From the NCBI GenBank assembly GCA_965242855.1, contig OZ251509.1:434001-498000 (forward strand): a stretch of 64,000 nt of DNA, given 5' to 3'. Positions 41,815 through 51,546 of this stretch are shown piece after piece. The stretch comes from WTGU01 sp965242855. Its GTDB lineage: Bacteria; Pseudomonadota; Alphaproteobacteria; UBA828. The notes beneath the pieces were generated by a model. The model had not been told where the DNA came from, did no database searches, and saw only the letters and a list, made by a program, of their open reading frames with translations. The translations under genes were made by a program, and so were the position numbers. Position 1 is the stretch's first letter. The number at the start of each line of letters is the position of its first letter.

Positions 41815-44592
41815 TCACGCGGTTCCGCCGGCGTGCCGCGCCAGGATGTCCTCGACGTCGCCCGGCCGCCACGACACCGCCCGGTGCCAGCGACCGAAGC
41901 CGCCATGAGCGTTGACGGCCTGGATCCACTCGTCGAGGAAGCGGCGCTTGGCCTCGTCCCGGGCGCTGTCGCGGCCCTTTACTTCCAGGATCAGCATGTC
42001 GCCGCAGGTCAGGCGGATGAGGAAATCGGGGCGGTATTTCCGCACGATGCCGCCATGTTCGTAAAACACTTCGAAGCCGAGATGATCGTTCTTCGCCCAG
42101 GCGGCGACGGCCGGGTGGCGGTCGAGGGCGAAGGCTTCCGTCGCCTCCCAGGTGCCGTCATGGACGCAGACGTTGATGTGGCTCTTCGCTGCGGGGTGGC
42201 AGGGCCTGCCGGTCCACCACACCGCCATGGCGCCGGTCGAGCGGATGGGCCGTTCCCGGTCGAATACCGGCTCCAGGCCGTGGGCGTTTTCGCAGCGGAT
42301 GGCGTGCCACAGGTGCCGGACCAGCCTGGTCATGTTGAGGGTGAGGACGAGGCGGCGCTTGAGGGCGTCGCGCTCGAACAGGCCGGGCTGGATGTCGATC
42401 TTCCCGGAGCGGACGAAGCCTTCGATCAGGCGCACCAGCTGCGCCACCAGCAACGTCCTGCCGCCCGGCCAGTCCGCCTGCATCTGGTCATAGACGTCCC
42501 GAGCGGCCTCGAAGACGATCCGTTGCGTGCGGGATTCCTGCGCCAGATTCTCCAGGTCGATGGTCGCGATCGCCGTTATGTCCGGCTTGCCGTCGACGGT
42601 GGGGGCGAGTTCGGCAAGCCTGGCCGTCTGGCTGGCGTCGAGCCGCAGCGGCTCTAGCCCGTCCATGTCCAGATGCAGGCGCGGCCGCATGGTGCGGTCG
42701 ATACGCAGCACGTTCGGCCACGACAGCGCGAAGGACGCCTTGTCCGGGTCCGGCTCGACGGCGGTCTTGGGTTGCGGCGGCGGTGGCGGGCCGTCTTCTC
42801 CGCCCTCATGGGGCAGGAAGGTGAAGGGCACGCCGAAGACGTTGACGTATTCCGGCGCGAACAGACCGGTTTCCGGGTCCGCCTCGTAGGAGGTGCGGCG
42901 CAGGCCGCGCCCCACCACCTGTTCGCAGAGAAGCTGGCTGGCGAAGGCGCGCAAGCCCATGATGTGGGTCACGGTCTTCGCGTCCCAACCTTCCGATAGC
43001 ATCCCGACCGAGATCACGTTCTGGATGCGCGCGCCCGGCTTGCCTACCCGGCCGACGCTGTCCACCTGCAAGCGCAGCCATTCGCCCTGTTGCTTCCCGG
43101 TGGGCTTGCGCGCCCGGCCGGTGGCGAGGTTGGCGACCGGCTCTTCGGCGGTCTCGGCCTTCGCCAGCACCTTCGAGTCGATATGAAGGGTCCGTTCGGG
43201 GGCGCGGAGTTCGTCGATGCGGATCTTGCCGCGGTCGAAGGCGTGCTTGACGCGAGCCGCGGTTTCGGTGCGGTTGGCGACGGTGATCATCACCGGCGGC
43301 GTCCCGGCGCCGGCTTCGCGCCATGCCTTCGCGGTCTCGCGCCAGTCGTGGCCCAACAGGTGGTAGGCGTTCGTCACCAGGTCCGGCAGCGGCGCTTGCG
43401 GTTCGGCCTTGCGGTTGAGGTCGTCCTTCACCTCGGCGTCGTCGTAGATGTGGTAGAGGCGGGAGCGCCAGGTCCGGGCATCGGGCAGGGCGTCGTCGCG
43501 CACCACGACGCGGGGCGTTTTGACGAGGCCGGATTCGATGGCGTCGTTCAGCCCGAAATCGCTCACGATCCAGCCGAACAGGGCCTCTTCGGCGCTCTTG
43601 CCGCCCGATGGCGCGAAGGGAGTGGCGGAGAAGTCCAGGCAGGCGAGGATGCCGCGCGTTTTGTGGAGGCGGTCGAGGGCGCCGACCCAGCGGGTGGCTT
43701 CATCGATCCTGTCTTTGGCGACGCCCTTGACCCCGGCGGGAACGCGCCAAGCGTGATGGGCTTCGTCGTTGATCACCAGCAGGTTGCGCGTGGAGGCCAT
43801 CTCGCCCAGCACCTCGCGGGTCCAGGCTTCGTCGCTCCTGGCGCCGCGCTTGTCGACGCCGCGCCTGGCCTGGATCTTCTCCTCGCTCTCCCAGGTGAGC
43901 GCGTGCCAGTTGCGAACCAGAACCCGGCCCCGGCGCAGCTTGTCGAGCAGGGCGAAGGGCGCGATGCGGAAGGCTCGGTAGTAGTTTTCCGGGTGGGCGG
44001 GTTCCAGCACCGCCAGCCGGTTCCTGACCGTGAGGCCGGGGGCGACGACCAGGGCGTTGCCGGCGAAGCGGGGATCGCGCGGAGAGGCCATCTTGTTGAG
44101 AATCTGCCAGGCCAGGACCATGGCCATGACGACGGTCTTGCCGGTGCCGGTCGCCATCTTGGCGCACAGGCGCCGGAACGGCCCGCCGTCGGAGGGGATG
44201 TCGATGCCGGCCGTTTCGCTCGCCGGGGCTTCGATAAGCCAGATCAGCGTTTCGGCGGCCTCCAGCTGGCAGAAGAAGAAGCGGCGGTTTTCGAACTCTT
44301 CCGGGTCGCGCCAGTGTTCCAGCAGGCGCCTGGTGACGGCGGTGGCGCCCGGCCAGCCGGCTTCCCGCCAGGCGGCGACGCGCGGGCGGATGGCGTTGAC
44401 CAGGGGGATTTCGACGAAGCGGCCGGGGTCGTCGAAGGAGCGGGAGCGTTCCGAGGCGACCAGATAGCCGGCCGGGCGGCGGCCTTGCTCCAGGGAGAAG
44501 GTCCGCCGTTCGCGGACATAGCGCCAGTGCTTCGCCGGTTCCTGCCAGGGCGGGTTGACGATGAGCCGGTCGATGACCTTGCGCGCCGTCAT
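41815..44592 (-). CDS. Type III restriction-modification system restriction subunit (Res)
   Basis: 925 residues. SF2 helicase motifs: Walker A ATGTGKT (147-153), DEAH at 276-279 (INDEAHHAW), SATPF in motif III position, and VVGRGLRR as motif VI. The C-terminal region has a PD-(D/E)xK nuclease pattern, with Asp in YRPDFLI and Glu/Lys in LEVKG. Type III Res enzymes translocate from two recognition sites and cut DNA, in complex with Mod. The start overlaps the HepT stop (ATGA), so the toxin/antitoxin pair lies inside the operon between mod and res. Confidence 0.93.
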   Translation of the reverse strand: MTARKVIDRLIVNPPWQEPAKHWRYVRERRTFSLEQGRRPAGYLVASERSRSFDDPGRFVEIPLVNAIRPRVAAWREAGWPGATAVTRRLLEHWRDPEEFENRRFFFCQLEAAETLIWLIEAPASETAGIDIPSDGGPFRRLCAKMATGTGKTVVMAMVLAWQILNKMASPRDPRFAGNALVVAPGLTVRNRLAVLEPAHPENYYRAFRIAPFALLDKLRRGRVLVRNWHALTWESEEKIQARRGVDKRGARSDEAWTREVLGEMASTRNLLVINDEAHHAWRVPAGVKGVAKDRIDEATRWVGALDRLHKTRGILACLDFSATPFAPSGGKSAEEALFGWIVSDFGLNDAIESGLVKTPRVVVRDDALPDARTWRSRLYHIYDDAEVKDDLNRKAEPQAPLPDLVTNAYHLLGHDWRETAKAWREAGAGTPPVMITVANRTETAARVKHAFDRGKIRIDELRAPERTLHIDSKVLAKAETAEEPVANLATGRARKPTGKQQGEWLRLQVDSVGRVGKPGARIQNVISVGMLSEGWDAKTVTHIMGLRAFASQLLCEQVVGRGLRRTSYEADPETGLFAPEYVNVFGVPFTFLPHEGGEDGPPPPPQPKTAVEPDPDKASFALSWPNVLRIDRTMRPRLHLDMDGLEPLRLDASQTARLAELAPTVDGKPDITAIATIDLENLAQESRTQRIVFEAARDVYDQMQADWPGGRTLLVAQLVRLIEGFVRSGKIDIQPGLFERDALKRRLVLTLNMTRLVRHLWHAIRCENAHGLEPVFDRERPIRSTGAMAVWWTGRPCHPAAKSHINVCVHDGTWEATEAFALDRHPAVAAWAKNDHLGFEVFYEHGGIVRKYRPDFLIRLTCGDMLILEVKGRDSARDEAKRRFLDEWIQAVNAHGGFGRWHRAVSWRPGDVEDILARHAGGTA

Positions 44593-44933
44593 TCGGGCTC
44601 CGGCGGCACGAGTGGTTCGAGCCGGGCGATCAGGGCGGGAATGTCCTCCCGCACGGTATTCCAGACCGTATCGAGCCGGACGTCGAAATAGCCGTGAACG
44701 AGCCGATTGCGCATCCCGACGATTCGCGCCCAGGGGATCTCCGGGTGCGCCGACTTCGTATCCTCGTCGACATGCGCGGCGGCCTCGCCGACGATTTCGA
44801 CCGCCTTGACCAACGACAGCAAGAGCTGTCGGTCTTCGTCGAGGTCATCGCGGGTCCGCCCGTCCGCGAACGCCGCGGCGTCGCGCGCCGCCAGCAGCAT
44901 ATCGAGCATCCAGGCGGCGGCGTCACGCCGCAT
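44589..44933 (-). CDS. hepT: HEPN-domain ribonuclease-type toxin (HepT-like, DUF86)
   Basis: 114 residues. The HEPN motif R-x4-H-x-Y is present as RNRLVHGYF near 70; in characterised HepT toxins the Arg and His form the RNase site and the Tyr is AMPylated by MntA. The helical DUF86 fold (LLLSLVKAVEIVGEAAAHV and VREDIPALIARLEPL) fits. It overlaps mntA by 11 bases upstream and res by four bases downstream. Confidence 0.92.
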   Translation of the reverse strand: MRRDAAAWMLDMLLAARDAAAFADGRTRDDLDEDRQLLLSLVKAVEIVGEAAAHVDEDTKSAHPEIPWARIVGMRNRLVHGYFDVRLDTVWNTVREDIPALIARLEPLVPPEPE

Positions 44934-45234
44934 AGATCGTTTCCGTCGTTCGCAGGATCGATTCGCGGCGGATGTAGTTGCGACTCGCCTCCACTCCCTT
45001 GCGATCGACCAGATCGACCTTCCTGCCGAACTTTTCCGAAAGGTCGATCTCCATGCCGGCGAGAGCCAGGAGGCTGGGCGTGCGATCCGGTTCGAATTCG
45101 ACGAGCAGGTCGATGTCGCTGTCCGGCCCGAAATCCTCCCGCAGGGCCGAGCCGAAGAGCTCCAACCGCGCGATGCCGTTGGCTCGACAGAACGCGGCGA
45201 GCCGGTCGGCGGGAACGGATACGGCCGGATTCAT
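44923..45234 (-). CDS. mntA: MNT-domain nucleotidyltransferase antitoxin (MntA-like)
   Basis: 103 residues. The nucleotidyltransferase motif GS-x10-DxD is exact (GSALREDFGPDSDID, about 27-41), followed by LLVEFEPDRTPSL. MntA family members poly-AMPylate and silence the partner HepT, which is the next gene. The gene starts 48 bases after the TIR-like gene. Its position between that gene and res is not the usual stand-alone locus. Confidence 0.92.
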   Translation of the reverse strand: MNPAVSVPADRLAAFCRANGIARLELFGSALREDFGPDSDIDLLVEFEPDRTPSLLALAGMEIDLSEKFGRKVDLVDRKGVEASRNYIRRESILRTTETIYAA

Positions 45235-45282
45235 CGGGCGAATCTCCCCAAGTGCCGAGCCACCGCCTGCGCCGTCATGGCT

Positions 45283-46065
45283 CTACAACGCCCGGTTCGC
45301 ATCGGCGTCGAATCCGGCTGCCTGCAATTCCTTGACGAGTCCGATCCTCCACGCTCCCTTATCGTCCAGTGGGATGTAGACGACCCCGGCGTAATCCGAC
45401 GGAATCTCCATGTCGCCTCCTTTGGTCAGCGCGCAAACACGCTCCCGGCCGAGGCGACCGATAAAGAACCCGAGCTCGAAGATCACGTTCTGCCGGGCGC
45501 GGAGGCCGGGGCTTCCATCCTCGCCCCGAAGCGCGCCCTCGTCGTCCGGCGTCAGCAGGACGACGGCGAATCCGACATCCGCATGGTGTTCGAATTTCTC
45601 GATGATCGTTTTGCCCCGGCTCGCCTCCTCGTTCAGTATCACCGGTTCGAGTTTCAGCCGTTCGAGAAATCTCGCCACGGCCTCCTTGGAACCATCGTCC
45701 CTGCCGTGGACGATGAAGACCTTGTTTGAATCTGGAGACTTTCTGCCTCGAACAGAAGTGGTAGACGATGTGGGACGTTGTTCTGCGTCAGACCACCAAT
45801 TTTCGACTTCATTTATCATCGCATCAAGTAATGCTCTGACCAAATCTGGGTCATTAGAGAGAAAACCAAATTCATTATAAAGCTCGGACTCAAATTCTGA
45901 AAAATGAGTGCTCCTTTCCCCGAATATGTTTGAACAATTAACTTTGAGAATCCTATGCCATCTCTTGAATTCTGCCGAGTTAGTACCTCTATATCTCCAA
46001 TCATCCACCTCTTTCTTCGCCTTCTTTAGGAGATGGATTGCCTTGGCTTTATCCGGCCGCGCCAT
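45283..46065 (-). CDS. TIR-like nucleotide-binding protein (PF10137/CAP12 type)
   Basis: 260 residues. Residues 116-260 form a TIR-like domain with the features of the predicted nucleotide-binding family used as effectors in CBASS/Pycsar-type defence: KVFIVHGRDDGSKEAVARF, LNEEASRGKTIIEKFEHHAD, RARQNVIFELGFFIGRLGR and SDYAGVVYIPLDD. The N-terminal 95 residues are helical and of unknown type, and its coding part (about 45770-46050) is markedly AT-richer. The start is ATG 46065, or GTG 46068, overlapping the mod stop (TGATG). No nucleotide cyclase gene is visible nearby. An NAD-cleaving or ligand-gated effector role is inference. Confidence 0.85.
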   Translation of the reverse strand: MARPDKAKAIHLLKKAKKEVDDWRYRGTNSAEFKRWHRILKVNCSNIFGERSTHFSEFESELYNEFGFLSNDPDLVRALLDAMINEVENWWSDAEQRPTSSTTSVRGRKSPDSNKVFIVHGRDDGSKEAVARFLERLKLEPVILNEEASRGKTIIEKFEHHADVGFAVVLLTPDDEGALRGEDGSPGLRARQNVIFELGFFIGRLGRERVCALTKGGDMEIPSDYAGVVYIPLDDKGAWRIGLVKELQAAGFDADANRAL

Positions 46066-48665
46066 CACCCCAGCTCCACGATCTTCAGGCTCTCGATGCC
46101 GCGGTCGTCCACGATCTTGACGGCGGCGCGGCGGTGGGGGCCGGGGGCGAAGGGGAGGGAGAGGGTGCCGGCGTAGGCTTCGATCAGGTTCGGGTCGATC
46201 TCGGCCTTCAGGTTGCGGGCCAGCTTCGACCAGCCTTCCTCTTTCTTCCGCCCGGCCGTCCTTCGCCCGCCCATGGGGAAGAACACCTGGCGGGGGAAGA
46301 GGCTGCGCCCGTCATAGTCCGGGTCCAGCATCCACAGGGCGATGCGGTTGGCGCCGCCGGATTGGAGATCGCCGGTCCTGGTGTTGAAATAGTCGAAGCC
46401 GTGGACGGCGATGCGGAACCTGCCCGCATCCTCGCCGTGTGCGATGCGCTCCACCGTCACTTCCGGCTGGCCGATCAGCCAGAAGCTCTCGTTGCTCGCG
46501 CGTTTCTTCTTCAGGTCGCCGGTCAGCAGGTCGGCGTTCATCTGCGCCTTGAGGAGCGCGATGCCGGGCCAGTCGGTCTCGTCGATGTCCTTGGCCGCTT
46601 CGGGGTCGAACTGGAAGGCGGCGAAGACGATCACTGCGGGTTTGGGCACCAGTTTATGCGCCTCTTCGATGGCCAGCGCCACCTGCCGTTGCTCCAGCGG
46701 CGCATGGTGAGGGCCGAAGGAGACGGCGACGCGCTGCGGTTGCCGGGCGGTGACGGGGTCGCGCAAGGCGCCGGAATCATCGGGGCGCGTTTCGCCTTCG
46801 GCGTGCAGCCAGCGATGGGCCGGCAACGGCTCCAGCCGGGCGAAGGCGATGCGCTGGCCGGCCTTGCCGCGAATGCCGGTCTTCAGCAGTTCGTCGCGCC
46901 AGTCGCCTTCGCGCAGGGTGGCGCCGCTTCTCGCCATCGAATCGTCGGGCGGCGGCCTCATCGCGGCCTCGTCGGCCTCGTCCAGCGGTTTCACCACCGG
47001 TGCCGGCACCGCCTCGACGGTGAACGGCCCGGTGACGCGGGCCTTGGCGCGGTCGATGTGCGGCTGGTCGTAGAGCACGACCTCCTTGGACGATTCGTCG
47101 TAAGCCAGCGTTGCCGCCGAGACGTCGGCGACGCTGCGGTAGCGGAAGCCGGAGCCGACGCCCTCGTCGGGATGGGCCAGTTCGTAATAGTCGAAGCCGG
47201 CAGTCGTCAGCCGCTGGCGGGCGATGGCGAGCGCCACCCGCGAGGTGTCGCAGGCGACCCAGCGCCGCCCCCATTGCTCGGCGACATGGGCCGTCGTGCC
47301 GCTGCCACAGGTGGGGTCGAAGACCAGATCGCCGGGATCGGTGGTCATCAGGATGCAGCGCTGGATGGGTTTGGTGTCGGTCTGGACGACATAGCGCTTG
47401 TCGTTGGGCGACATTTTAGCAGCCCAGATGTTGTTGATCCGCCGGCCCGGAACTTCGTCTTCGTATCGTTTCCACCTTAGCGAAGCCTGCCCCTCCAGCG
47501 CCTCCAGCCGATTCAGATGAGAAAGCCTGTCCATGCCTTCTTTGGAAACCCGCCACTGCTGACCAGCGGGACAAGGAAAGACACGGCCGTTCCACTCGTA
47601 AGGCTCGGAACGGCCGGTCGCCGAAACGCCTGGAGAAGAGAGCGGCATGCACTGGTAGAGACGCGCGCCCTTCGGCAGCTTCCGGTCGGGGTCGAAACAC
47701 TCTTCCGGAGTCGGCTTGCGGCGCCCGCCGTCGGGAAGTTCCACCATGGCGTGCCAACTGAAGAATTCGATCACCTCGGCCCGCGTCAGCGGCTCGTACA
47801 ACTGCCGGTACTTCACGCGCGTCCGGTCCCTGGCGTACCAGAGCAGGTAATCGGCGACCTGCGGCAGGGTCGCGGCCGAACTGCCGCCGGTGGTGGCATA
47901 GGAGATGGTCGCCACTCGGTTCACCGCGCCGAAAATTTCGTCCATCACCATCCCGGCGCGGTGGACGTTCTCGTCGCCGATTTGCACGAAGCAGCTGCCG
48001 CTCTCATGCAGCAATTCGCGGGCCAGCAGCAAGCGGTCGCGCAGATAGGCGAGATAGGAATGGATGCCGAGCTCCCAGGTGTCGCGGAAGGCGCGGATGG
48101 TCTCCGGCTCCTGGGTCAGGTCCTCGTCCCTGCCGTCGGTCACCTCGCGGCGGTTCACGAAAGGCTGGAAGTTGGAGCCGTAGCGGATGCCGTAGGGCGG
48201 GTCGATATAGACCGTCTGCACCGCCCCGCCGAGGCCCTCCTTCTCCAGGAGCGAGTTCATCACCAGCAGGCTGTCGCCGGCGATCAGCCGGTTGGTCCAG
48301 TTGTGCCGGTGGCGGTAGAACTCGATGGCTTGGCGCAGCGGCGGGTTCTCCTCCGGCGCGGCGAAGAGAGAGGGCTGGCCCTCGGCGCCGTTCCGCTTGC
48401 GCACCGCCTCGACGACGGTGCGCGGGTCGATGCGCTCGTGGACGTGAAGCGAGACGGTCGGCACCTCGAACGAAGCGTGCTCCGCCTTGCCGGCCCAGGA
48501 GAGCTGCGGGTCGATGTGCGGATCGTGCGCGTAAGCCCTGCCGCCGGCATCGCGATCGGTCTCCGGCGTGACCAGCCCGACGGGCGGATTGTTCGCGCGC
48601 TCCTCGGCTGCGTGCGCGTAGGCCGCGATGTCCCGCTTCGCCTTGCCGCTCTGCGCCACGATCAC
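46065..48665 (-). CDS. Type III DNA methyltransferase (Mod)
   Basis: 866 residues. Motif IV DPPY lies at 155-158 (TVYIDPPYG). Motif I FDPTCGSGTT lies at 449-458 (beta-class order), followed by WVACDTSRVALAIARQR. The N-terminal segment NNPPVGLVTPETDRDAG and KAEHASFEVPTVSLHVHERI are characteristic of this Mod subgroup. Target recognition probably lies between the motifs. It starts at GTG 48665, overlapping the ctaA stop (GTGA), and its stop overlaps the TIR-like gene. It is likely an adenine methyltransferase. Confidence 0.94.
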   Translation of the reverse strand: MIVAQSGKAKRDIAAYAHAAEERANNPPVGLVTPETDRDAGGRAYAHDPHIDPQLSWAGKAEHASFEVPTVSLHVHERIDPRTVVEAVRKRNGAEGQPSLFAAPEENPPLRQAIEFYRHRHNWTNRLIAGDSLLVMNSLLEKEGLGGAVQTVYIDPPYGIRYGSNFQPFVNRREVTDGRDEDLTQEPETIRAFRDTWELGIHSYLAYLRDRLLLARELLHESGSCFVQIGDENVHRAGMVMDEIFGAVNRVATISYATTGGSSAATLPQVADYLLWYARDRTRVKYRQLYEPLTRAEVIEFFSWHAMVELPDGGRRKPTPEECFDPDRKLPKGARLYQCMPLSSPGVSATGRSEPYEWNGRVFPCPAGQQWRVSKEGMDRLSHLNRLEALEGQASLRWKRYEDEVPGRRINNIWAAKMSPNDKRYVVQTDTKPIQRCILMTTDPGDLVFDPTCGSGTTAHVAEQWGRRWVACDTSRVALAIARQRLTTAGFDYYELAHPDEGVGSGFRYRSVADVSAATLAYDESSKEVVLYDQPHIDRAKARVTGPFTVEAVPAPVVKPLDEADEAAMRPPPDDSMARSGATLREGDWRDELLKTGIRGKAGQRIAFARLEPLPAHRWLHAEGETRPDDSGALRDPVTARQPQRVAVSFGPHHAPLEQRQVALAIEEAHKLVPKPAVIVFAAFQFDPEAAKDIDETDWPGIALLKAQMNADLLTGDLKKKRASNESFWLIGQPEVTVERIAHGEDAGRFRIAVHGFDYFNTRTGDLQSGGANRIALWMLDPDYDGRSLFPRQVFFPMGGRRTAGRKKEEGWSKLARNLKAEIDPNLIEAYAGTLSLPFAPGPHRRAAVKIVDDRGIESLKIVELG

Positions 48666-49819
48666 CCCCGGATGCCGGGCGAGCCGCCCCGTGCCCCCGG
48701 ATCAATACCAAGCCGGCCTTCCCCGGTCGAGAGCGGGCGGGGGTGGAGAAGGCGGAGGGCGACGAGGCAGGCGGTGAAGGCGGCCATGGCGCCGGCCTGG
48801 TGGGCGGCGGCGAGCGGCACCGGCACGAAGGCCAGCAGCGTCGCGACGCCCAAGGCGAACTGGCAGGCCACCGCGGCGGCGAGAGCATGCAGCGCGCGGC
48901 GCACCGGGCGGGTCGGCGCGCGGGGCGGCGGCGCGCGGAAGCCGGCCAGCCAGATCAGGGCCACGACCGCCGCCGTCAGCATCGCCAGCAGGCGATGGGC
49001 GAGCTGCACCAGCGGCACGTGCTCGAAGAAATTCCGCCACAGGGGCTCGAGCGGGAAGAGGTCCGGCGGGACGAGCGCGCCCGCCATGTCGGGGAAGGTG
49101 TTGTAGGCGAGGCCCGCGTCGTTGCCGGCGACGAAGGCGCCGGAGAGGAGGGTGACGAAAACCAGCCCGAGCGCCAGCGCCAGCGCGACCCGCCACGCGC
49201 GGGAGACGGGCGCCGCGGCGGCCGTGGCCCGCCCGGCGGCCGGACGCGGCAGCAGGCCCAGCGCCGTCCACAGGAGGGCGGCGTAGATCACGACGGCCAG
49301 GCCCAGATGGGCGGCGAGGCGATAGGGGCTCACGTCCGGCCGATCGACCAGCCCGCTCTCGACCATGTACCAGCCGAGCAGCCCCTGGAGGCCGCCCAGC
49401 GCGGCGATCGCCAGCAGCCGGGCGGCGAGGGAGAGCGGCAGCCGGCGCCGAAGCAGGAACCACAGGAAGGGAAGCAGGAAGGCCGCCCCCAGCGCCCGGC
49501 CCAACAGGCGATGCGCGTATTCCAGCCAGAAAATCCCCTTGAAGCCCTCCAGGGTCATGCCCCGGTGGACCTCCCGGTATTCCGGGAATTGCCGGTATTG
49601 CGCGAACAGCGCCCGCCACGTCTCCTCGTCGAGCGGCGGCAGCGCGCCCGCCAGCGGGCGCCATTCGACCATGGAAAGCCCGGCCTGGGAGAGGCGGGTG
49701 ACGCCGCCCAGCACGACCATCGCGAAGACCAGCCCGGCCATCGCGAACAGCCACCAGACGAGCGCCGGCGAGGAGAGCGGGCGGCGCCCGGCGCGCGGCT
49801 CTCTCAGGCCGTCATGCAC
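48662..49819 (-). CDS. ctaA: Heme A synthase
   Basis: Integral membrane protein converting heme O to heme A for aa3-type oxidases. About 385 residues with eight predicted membrane helices. It has the expected conserved His regions, for example LEYAHRLLGRALG, RLAAHLGLAVV and LVQLAHRLLAMLT. The C-terminal tail (from about STGEGRLGIDPG) is low in conservation and the stop overlaps the mod start. The start (GTG 49819) is embedded next to a repeat and lacks a visible ribosome-binding site; a downstream start is possible. Confidence 0.9.
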   Translation of the reverse strand: MHDGLREPRAGRRPLSSPALVWWLFAMAGLVFAMVVLGGVTRLSQAGLSMVEWRPLAGALPPLDEETWRALFAQYRQFPEYREVHRGMTLEGFKGIFWLEYAHRLLGRALGAAFLLPFLWFLLRRRLPLSLAARLLAIAALGGLQGLLGWYMVESGLVDRPDVSPYRLAAHLGLAVVIYAALLWTALGLLPRPAAGRATAAAAPVSRAWRVALALALGLVFVTLLSGAFVAGNDAGLAYNTFPDMAGALVPPDLFPLEPLWRNFFEHVPLVQLAHRLLAMLTAAVVALIWLAGFRAPPPRAPTRPVRRALHALAAAVACQFALGVATLLAFVPVPLAAAHQAGAMAAFTACLVALRLLHPRPLSTGEGRLGIDPGARGGSPGIRG

Positions 49820-50160
49820 GAGGCGCGCGCCCGCCGGCCATCATCCGCCAAGCGCGCGCCCGCCGGCCATCATCCGCCATACGCGCGCCTGCCGGCGCGA
49901 CGCCCGCATCCACGCGAAGCGCGGGAAAGAAGAACCTGCTTGTCCGCAAGACTCCTCCAACGCCGGTTACACTTCTCCCCGCTGGCAAGGGGGGAAGCCG
50001 CCCTTCTTCTCCTCTCCCCCTGTCGGGGTGCCCAATCTCTACTCCTCCCCCCTGTCAGGGGGGAGGCCGGGAGGGGGGTGGAACGCAAACGACCCGGCGC
50101 GCCAAGCCTCCGTCATTCCCGCTGATAGACCCGTCATTCCCGCGAAAGCGGGAATCCGTT
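49820..50160. repeat. Non-coding repeat region between ispG and ctaA
   Basis: No gene is seen in 341 bases. 49823-49896 is a 29-bp repeat (about 2.5 copies, core CCGCCGGCCATCATCCGCCA). A perfect hairpin CCTCCCCCC-TGTCA-GGGGGGAGG lies at 50044-50066, with a second imperfect one near 49973-50000. The genome-wide palindrome ATTCCCGCGAAAGCGGGAAT is at 50136-50155. It could hold an ispG terminator on the minus strand, but there is no T-tract after these stems. Confidence 0.8.
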
Positions 50161-51453
<1,293 letters not shown>

Positions 51454-51546
51454 CCTCTCCCCCGGAGAGCCGTTGCAGAACCGTCCCTGTCTAGCACAGC
51501 CGGCGCCCCCTTGCCCGCAGGCGGCGTCTCGGTCAAACTCCGGCGC

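Noticed and set aside
50044..50066. Intrinsic terminator of ispG
   Set aside because: The stem is perfect but not followed by a T-tract on either strand; kept only as a hairpin repeat.
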